In this document: positions 59,322 through 64,000 of the stretch, one piece after another
Layout: every line of letters begins with the position of its first letter
Position numbering within the stretch: position 1 is the stretch's first letter
From: Noviherbaspirillum sp. Root189
GTDB lineage: Bacteria; Pseudomonadota; Gammaproteobacteria; Burkholderiales; Burkholderiaceae_D
Assembly: GCF_001428545.1 (NCBI RefSeq)
Contig: NZ_LMHZ01000056.1
Span: 108,894 to 172,893, forward strand
Direction of reading: 5' to 3'
Length of the DNA: 64,000 nucleotides
Made by a program: the position numbers and the translations under genes
The notes under the pieces: generated by a model
Seen by the model: only the letters and a program-made list of their open reading frames with translations
What the model was told of the DNA's origin: nothing
Database searches by the model: none

Positions 59322-61400
59322 TCAGTTAAACGTTTTACCTTCCGCAGCAAGCCTCGCCAGCAGTGGTGCCGGCTTCCAGGCCTCGCCGTGGCGGCCCTTT
59401 GCGTACTTCTCCATCGCCATCACGACGTTTGGCAGGCCGACCGTGTCGGCATAGAACATCGGGCCACCACGGAATAGCGGGAAGCCGTAGCCGGTCAGAT
59501 AAACCATATCGATGTCGGACGCGCGCTGGGCGATGCCTTCTTCCAGGATGTAGGCGGCTTCATTGACCAGGGCGTACACCAGGCGCTCAATGATTTCCTG
59601 GTCGCTGATCTTGCGGCGCTCGATACCGAGGTCGGCCGAATGCTTGACGATCATGTCATTGACGACTTGCGATGGATATGGCTTGCGGTCGCCCGGCTTG
59701 TAGTCGTACCAGCCTGCGCTGGTCTTCTGACCGTAGCGGCCCATCTCGCACAACAGGTCGGCCGTCTTGGAGTAAGTAACTTCCGGTTTTTCGACATAGC
59801 GGCGCTTGCGGATAGCCCAGCCGATGTCGTTGCCCGCGAGGTCGCCCATGCGGAACGGACCCATCGCAAAACCGAACTTCTCGATGGCCTTGTCGACTTG
59901 CTCCGGCAGTGCGCCCTCTTCCAGCAGGAAGCCTGCCTGGCGGCTGTACTGCTCGATCATGCGGTTACCAATGAAGCCATCGCAGACGCCGGAAACAACG
60001 CCGGTCTTCTTGATCTTCTTGGACAGTTGCAGCGATGTGGCAAGCACATCCTTGCCAGTCTTTTCGCCACGAACGATTTCGAGCAGCTTCATGACGTTGG
60101 CCGGGCTGAAGAAGTGCAGGCCGATCACGTCTTGCGGACGCTTGGTGAAGCTGGCGATCTTGTTGACGTCGAGTGTCGATGTGTTGGACGCGAGGATTGC
60201 GCCGGGCTTCATGACTTCATCGAGCTTCTTGAAGACCTGTTCCTTGACGCCGATTTCTTCAAACACCGCTTCGACGACGATGTCCGCCTGGCCGATCTCA
60301 TCATAGGACAGTGTGCCGGTGATCAGGCCGACGCGCTGGTCGAATTTTTCCTGAGTCAGCTTGCCCTTCTTCAGCGTGTTCTCGTAGTTTTTGCGGATGG
60401 TCGCGAGGCCCTTGTCGAGCGCTTCCTGTTTCATTTCCAGAATCTTGACCGGGATGCCGGCATTGGCGAAGTTCATTGCAATGCCGCCGCCCATGGTGCC
60501 CGCGCCGATTACCGCAGCCGACTTGATTGGGCGGGTCGCGGTGTCTTCCGGAACGTCAGGTACCTTGCTCGCCGCGCGCTCGCCGAAGAAGGCGTGGCGC
60601 AGGGCTTTGGATTCGGTCGTCTGGACCAGATCGAGGAACAGTTCGCGCTCATATTTCAAGCCGTCTTCAAACTTCATCGTGACAGCGGCGCCGACAGCGT
60701 CGACGCACTTGAGCGGTGCCGGGAACGGACCCGCCATTGCGCGCACGGTATTGCGCGAGAACTGCAGGAAGCCTTCGTAATTCGGATAGTCGATCTTGAT
60801 ATCACGTACTTTCGGCAACGGACGCACATCGGCAACCTTGTTGGCGAACGCAATAGCGGCCTCCATCAGGTCACCTTGCACCAGTTCATTGAACAGGCCG
60901 GTCTTTGCCAGCTTGTCAGAAGGAACCGGGTTGCCGGAGACAATCATGTTGAGGGCCATTTCGAGGCCGAGTACGCGCGGCAGACGCTGTGTGCCGCCGG
61001 CACCCGGGAGAATACCGAGCTTGACTTCCGGCAGCGCGATTTGCGCACCAGGCGACACGAGGCGATAGTTGCAGCCGAGGGCCAGTTCAAGGCCGCCGCC
61101 CATGCAGACGGTGTGGATGGCAGCGACGACCGGCTTGGTCGAGCTTTCGACGACGTTGATGACGGTGTGCAGCGAGGGTTCCGCAAGAGCCTTGGGGGAA
61201 TTGAATTCCTTGATGTCCGCGCCGCCCGAAAATGCCTTGCCGGCGCCGGTGATCACAATCGCCTTGACAGCATCGTCGTTCAAGGCCTGCTTCATGCCGT
61301 CGACGATGGCGCTGCGGGTTGAATGGCCGAGGCCGTTTACCGGGGGATTGTTGAGCGTAATGACGGCAACCGCGCCATTGACCTTGTATTCGGCAGTCAT
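59322..61400 (-). CDS. Bifunctional enoyl-CoA hydratase / 3-hydroxyacyl-CoA dehydrogenase
   Basis: This 692-residue FadB/FadJ-type protein has an N-terminal crotonase domain (VITGAGKAFSGGADIKEF, and GGGLELALGCNYRL with an oxyanion hole) and a C-terminal dehydrogenase with AAVIGAGTMGGGIAMNFANAG for NAD and FFSPANVMKLLEIV. It carries out two steps of fatty acid beta-oxidation. It is alone here, without a thiolase gene directly beside it. I do not pick between fadB and fadJ. Confidence 0.9.
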   Translation of the reverse strand: MTAEYKVNGAVAVITLNNPPVNGLGHSTRSAIVDGMKQALNDDAVKAIVITGAGKAFSGGADIKEFNSPKALAEPSLHTVINVVESSTKPVVAAIHTVCMGGGLELALGCNYRLVSPGAQIALPEVKLGILPGAGGTQRLPRVLGLEMALNMIVSGNPVPSDKLAKTGLFNELVQGDLMEAAIAFANKVADVRPLPKVRDIKIDYPNYEGFLQFSRNTVRAMAGPFPAPLKCVDAVGAAVTMKFEDGLKYERELFLDLVQTTESKALRHAFFGERAASKVPDVPEDTATRPIKSAAVIGAGTMGGGIAMNFANAGIPVKILEMKQEALDKGLATIRKNYENTLKKGKLTQEKFDQRVGLITGTLSYDEIGQADIVVEAVFEEIGVKEQVFKKLDEVMKPGAILASNTSTLDVNKIASFTKRPQDVIGLHFFSPANVMKLLEIVRGEKTGKDVLATSLQLSKKIKKTGVVSGVCDGFIGNRMIEQYSRQAGFLLEEGALPEQVDKAIEKFGFAMGPFRMGDLAGNDIGWAIRKRRYVEKPEVTYSKTADLLCEMGRYGQKTSAGWYDYKPGDRKPYPSQVVNDMIVKHSADLGIERRKISDQEIIERLVYALVNEAAYILEEGIAQRASDIDMVYLTGYGFPLFRGGPMFYADTVGLPNVVMAMEKYAKGRHGEAWKPAPLLARLAAEGKTFN

Positions 61401-61572
61401 ATCTCTTCCTTTTTAAATTAGATGTCTACGAGATTGCCGATCCATCGACCACACTGCTAACTCACAGCATCGGCAGCGATGAATCGCAAGCTTATTCCCA
61501 AGCTCGGAACCACTTTCTTATTTTTTGACGCCACAACTATACCGCAAAAAAGCACGGCCGTATTATTTTCAA

Positions 61573-61603
61573 GAAAAAAAACCGGGTCGTCAGTAGACCC
61601 GGT
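61573..61603 (-). terminator. Terminator of the binding protein gene
   Basis: ACCGGGTC (61581-61588) pairs with GACCCGGT (61596-61603); on the minus strand a T-run (complement of 61573-61580) follows. Confidence 0.87.
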
Positions 61604-61683
61604 TCGGTGAAGCGAGTTGCAGCGCTGTCGCTGCTGCCATTCACCGGTTTTGCACGAACTTTTACGCTCACGCCCACACAGGC

Positions 61684-62901
61684 TTATTGCGCCTTCAATC
61701 GCAGTAGCGCACCTTTCTTCTGGTCATCCATATACGCATAATCAACGCGCCCGGAGGCAACCACCCCCATGATCAACATATTCTGTGTGATTGCGTCGTG
61801 ATCTTCTCTGGAGAATGGCTTGTTGTAGCTCGTAATCACGCCCTGGTAACGACTCTTCAGGTTCTCAAGCGCAGCCACGATCTTCGGTCCTTCGGTCGAG
61901 TTGGCCTGGCGGATCGCGAGATACAGCAGATGCATGCCATCATAGCCCTGCGCAGCACTCATCGGAGAAGGAATACGGTCGTTCTTGAACGCACGCTTGT
62001 ACGCAAGGAGGAAACTATTTTTGCTGCTGGAACCGAGGTCTTGAATAAACGTTTGCGGCATCAGCGCACCTTCGCCCGCTCTGCCAGAACCGTCAATAAA
62101 ATTGCGCATTGAAAAGGTCCAACTGCCGAGCATTGGCACTTTCCACCCGGCCGCATCCTTATTGCGTGCGATGGCGGCCAGTTCAGGGCCGATACCCCAT
62201 ACGATCAAGGCTTCCGCGCCGGCGGCCTTTGCGCGTTTTACCTGCGCACTCATATCCTGGTCACCGATCTTGAAGCGCTCTTCAGCGACAATTTCCAGCC
62301 CAGCCTGCTTTGCCTGCTCCTGAAATGCCTTGAGCCCCGCCTCACCATACGCGGTGCCATCGGCGAGGATCGCGAGGCTATCAAAGCCTTTGCGCTTGAC
62401 ATCGGCGACGAGGACCTTCGCTTCCAGATCAAGTGTGGGCGCAACCCGGAAAATATAATTCTCTGACGCTAATGGCGGTGCATATTTTCTGGTCAGCGAA
62501 GTGCCTGTCGACACGGCGATCATTAGCGGTATCTTCGCCTTCTGGTATGCATCAATCGATGCAAGTCCGACACCTGTGTTCACAATACCGATTGTCGCCA
62601 CGACTTTCTGCCTGGTCAGTTCATCGGCGATCTTCGCCCCTACTTCATTTTTAGCTTCGTCATCGCGTTCGATCAGTTCGATCTTGCGACCGTTGATACC
62701 GCCGATGTTATTGATTTCGTCCACAGCAAGACGAATTCCGTTGCGCATGCTCTCGCCCATGGGGCTCGATCCGCCACTGAACGGACCGGATACGCCGATC
62801 TTGATTGGATCGGTGTTTTGCGCATAGAGGGAACCGCTGGCAGCGGCTGCGATGGAAAATGCGTACAGCAGGAATGTCCGGCGCTTGCTCAGGTTTTTCA
62901 T
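61684..62901 (-). CDS. Periplasmic substrate-binding protein, branched-chain amino acid ABC type
   Basis: This 405-residue protein has a signal peptide (about 1-28, cut near LYA-QN) and a type 1 periplasmic binding fold: DPIKIGVSGPFSGGSSPMGESMRNGIRLAVDEINNIGG, then TIGIVNTGVG. It binds an amino acid or other small acid for a LivFGHM-like permease; the ATPase gene end at 63923-64000 may belong to the same set. The start at 62901 has a GGGGAG site. Confidence 0.88.
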   Translation of the reverse strand: MKNLSKRRTFLLYAFSIAAAASGSLYAQNTDPIKIGVSGPFSGGSSPMGESMRNGIRLAVDEINNIGGINGRKIELIERDDEAKNEVGAKIADELTRQKVVATIGIVNTGVGLASIDAYQKAKIPLMIAVSTGTSLTRKYAPPLASENYIFRVAPTLDLEAKVLVADVKRKGFDSLAILADGTAYGEAGLKAFQEQAKQAGLEIVAEERFKIGDQDMSAQVKRAKAAGAEALIVWGIGPELAAIARNKDAAGWKVPMLGSWTFSMRNFIDGSGRAGEGALMPQTFIQDLGSSSKNSFLLAYKRAFKNDRIPSPMSAAQGYDGMHLLYLAIRQANSTEGPKIVAALENLKSRYQGVITSYNKPFSREDHDAITQNMLIMGVVASGRVDYAYMDDQKKGALLRLKAQ

Positions 62902-63250
62902 TGTGTCTTCTCCCCAGAATATGGCGCGGTGATATCCCAAAAAGGGATACATGCCGTCATGTCGTTAGCTTTTATTTTTAATGAAGTATTGAGCAGGCTT
63001 GTTCGCAGAGGTAGGCGTAGTATTACGTAGACACTTTATTCACATTCGAATTTACTGGACCGGATTTTCTAGAGCGGATTTCATCGTGGTGTTGCAGGAC
63101 AAGGCGCGCGAAGTGCCGTGTGGCGGGCCACACAAGCGACAAGCAACGCCGTCCTGCGCGTCAAGGCGGACCGAGGCGACAGTACACACGGTGAAATCCG
63201 CTCTATTAGATTGCGGCAGTCTGGATGCGCGCCAACATATGAAATCTGTT
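62902..63250. other. Intergenic region with an inverted-repeat element
   Basis: About 349 bp without a gene. Most of it is the MITE-like element at 63070-63205. The frames seen inside it are by-products of the repeat. Confidence 0.6.
63070..63205. repeat. MITE-like inverted-repeat element of 136 bp
   Basis: TAGAGCGGATTTCATCGTG (63070-63088) and its near-exact reverse complement at 63187-63205 (18 of 19 bases) bracket a non-coding core. The core has nested pairs: GCAGGAC (63094-63100) with GTCCTGC (63151-63157), and GTGTGG (63118-63123) with CCACAC (63128-63133). This is the structure of a non-autonomous transposable or repetitive extragenic element. The ends begin with TA, as in elements that insert at TA. 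Confidence 0.7.
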
Positions 63251-63835
63251 CTAGACCTCGCCAGCTTCCACCAGTGCTGACAGGCGGCGGACCTCTTCGG
63301 CCACTTCATGTGGAAAGGACTCCGTTGACCAGGCACGATAATCGCCGGACGCGTAGGCGAGCGCGTTACGGTAATACATGTAGGCATTCAGGCGGTTACG
63401 CACGAAGTTGTTTTGCGTGCGTATCACCTTGCCCGGTGTTCCCATCACGATCGAATTGGGCGGAATGACTGTGCCTTCTTTCAGAAAGCTGTGTCCTGCA
63501 ACGATGCTGTTTTCGCCGATCACGCAGCCGTCCATGATTGTCGTGTTGATACCGATGAGGCAATTGTCACCGATCGTGCAGCCATGAATGGTGCAGTGGT
63601 GCGTGATAGAACAATGGCTGCCGATGACGGTCGATGTTTTGTCACCGATGTGCAGCATTACAAAGTCCTGGATATTGGTGTATTCGCCAATCACGATCTC
63701 CTTGTGCTCGGCGCGGGCAACGACGTTCATCCAGATCGACGCGTGCTTGTCGACAGTGACCTTTCCGTACAGCAGAGCACTGTCGTGGACATAGGCGGGG
63801 TTGTTCAGAGTGACATCAGGTCCGATGAAGGGCAT
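63251..63835 (-). CDS. Gamma carbonic anhydrase family protein
   Basis: This 194-residue protein is a left-handed beta-helix hexapeptide-repeat protein of the gamma carbonic anhydrase group (YrdA/CaiE/PaaY-like): SIWMNVVARAEHKEIVIGEYTNIQD, MLHIGDKTSTVIGSHCSITHHCTIHGCTIGDNCLIGINTTIMDG. Several His ligands for the metal are present. Activity as a true anhydrase is not proven for all members. Confidence 0.88.
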   Translation of the reverse strand: MPFIGPDVTLNNPAYVHDSALLYGKVTVDKHASIWMNVVARAEHKEIVIGEYTNIQDFVMLHIGDKTSTVIGSHCSITHHCTIHGCTIGDNCLIGINTTIMDGCVIGENSIVAGHSFLKEGTVIPPNSIVMGTPGKVIRTQNNFVRNRLNAYMYYRNALAYASGDYRAWSTESFPHEVAEEVRRLSALVEAGEV

Positions 63836-63876
63836 GAAAGGTGCTCGCGTCGTTGTCTGGATTAAACGGAAAGGAC

Positions 63877-63908
63877 AAAAAAGAAAGGGTGGACAACTCC
63901 ACCCTTTC
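63877..63908 (-). terminator. Terminator of the LivF-type gene
   Basis: GAAAGGGTGG (63883-63892) pairs with CCACCCTTTC (63899-63908); on the minus strand the T-run is the complement of AAAAAA at 63877-63882. Confidence 0.88.
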
Positions 63909-63922
63909 CTGTGCTTCTTGCT

Positions 63923-64000
63923 TCAGACTTCCAGCCATTCCTTGCGAATAGCCGCATTGCCGCGCAGGTCATCCGGCGTGCCCTCGAACACAATCGAGCC
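63923..64000 (-). CDS. 3' end of a LivF/LivG-type ABC transporter ATPase (partial)
   Basis: The frame from the right edge to TGA at 63923-63925 reads 25 residues with GSIVFEGTPDDLR and the end RKEWLEV, the typical C-terminus of branched-chain amino acid transporter ATPases. The rest lies outside the window. The nearby periplasmic binding protein gene may be part of the same system. Confidence 0.8.
   Translation of the reverse strand, partial: GSIVFEGTPDDLRGNAAIRKEWLEV

Noticed and set aside
59640..61322. 560-codon open frame on the + strand
   Set aside because: It is exactly antisense to the well-supported beta-oxidation gene and arises from GC-rich codon use; it has no family features.
1..64000. 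CRISPR arrays, tRNA and rRNA genes, riboswitches
   Set aside because: I found no regularly spaced repeats, no tRNA-like cloverleaf and no rRNA or known riboswitch sequence by reading; a computed search could still reveal a weak case.

Overview
The window is chromosomal DNA of a betaproteobacterium. The gene families point to Burkholderiales, most likely the Oxalobacteraceae: opgGH, the prkA-yeaH-spoVR set, the selD/mnmH pair, an FadB-type beta-oxidation protein next to a branched-chain amino acid-type binding protein and a gamma carbonic anhydrase, and many GGDEF/EAL and histidine kinase proteins. That placement is an inference from family content. I saw no rRNA, tRNA or CRISPR array.

Layout. 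(1) 1-4406 is a phage- or ICE-type DNA metabolism module on the + strand: a RecA-like nucleotide-binding ATPase, a Gp157-like protein, an SSB and a RecD2-like helicase. It probably continues to the left of the window. A predicted membrane-anchored aminopeptidase follows at 4580-5740. (2) About 5921-17057 is a compact prophage of about 11.1 kb and the most interesting part of the window. It carries a P2-type double jelly-roll major capsid protein like that of the tailless membrane-containing phage PM2, an FtsK/HerA-type packaging ATPase, an HUH (two-tyrosine) rolling-circle Rep, a membrane-anchored GH104 lytic transglycosylase, a glycine-rich spike candidate, and a run of tiny membrane proteins. 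It has no integrase and no tail, portal or terminase genes. Both ends carry a related dif-like sequence, which suggests integration by the host XerC/XerD recombinases. A DUF3693-type repressor lies at the left end. A lipoprotein and a DUF3653-type regulator lie at the right end on the opposite strand.

(3) 17114-28484 is ordinary chromosome: an NAD(P)-binding protein, a TRIC/UPF0126 channel, a hybrid histidine kinase, small unknown proteins, an FMN-dependent L-lactate dehydrogenase, and a molybdenum hydroxylase operon (2Fe-2S subunit, Mo subunit, XdhC). (4) 28712-35970 holds opgG-opgH for osmoregulated periplasmic glucans and a convergent PAS-GGDEF-EAL protein whose end overlaps opgH. (5) 36143-47322 holds an FtsH-like membrane AAA protease, divergent mnmH/selD for 2-selenouridine in tRNA, a response regulator with a secreted histidine phosphatase, a PhaC-like hydrolase, a BamE-like lipoprotein, a Lon/ClpX-like AAA ATPase and a PRPP synthetase. 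(6) 47844-53015 is the stress operon prkA-yeaH-spoVR, behind a sequence that matches a sigma-S extended -10, followed by an NsrR-like Rrf2 regulator. (7) 53063-64000 holds serA, a ferredoxin-NADP reductase, two signalling proteins and a response regulator, the FadB-type protein, a periplasmic binding protein, a MITE-like inverted-repeat element, a gamma carbonic anhydrase and the 3' end of a LivF-type ATPase gene.

In the prophage the genes are packed end to end with ATGA or TAATG overlaps, in the order replication, packaging ATPase, capsid, membrane/spike proteins, lysis. They form one rightward programme starting from the operator region at about 6373-6414 and closed by a bidirectional terminator at 16217-16242. 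Two tandem 32-residue paralogous membrane peptides sit directly in front of the capsid gene and are too short for ordinary gene callers.
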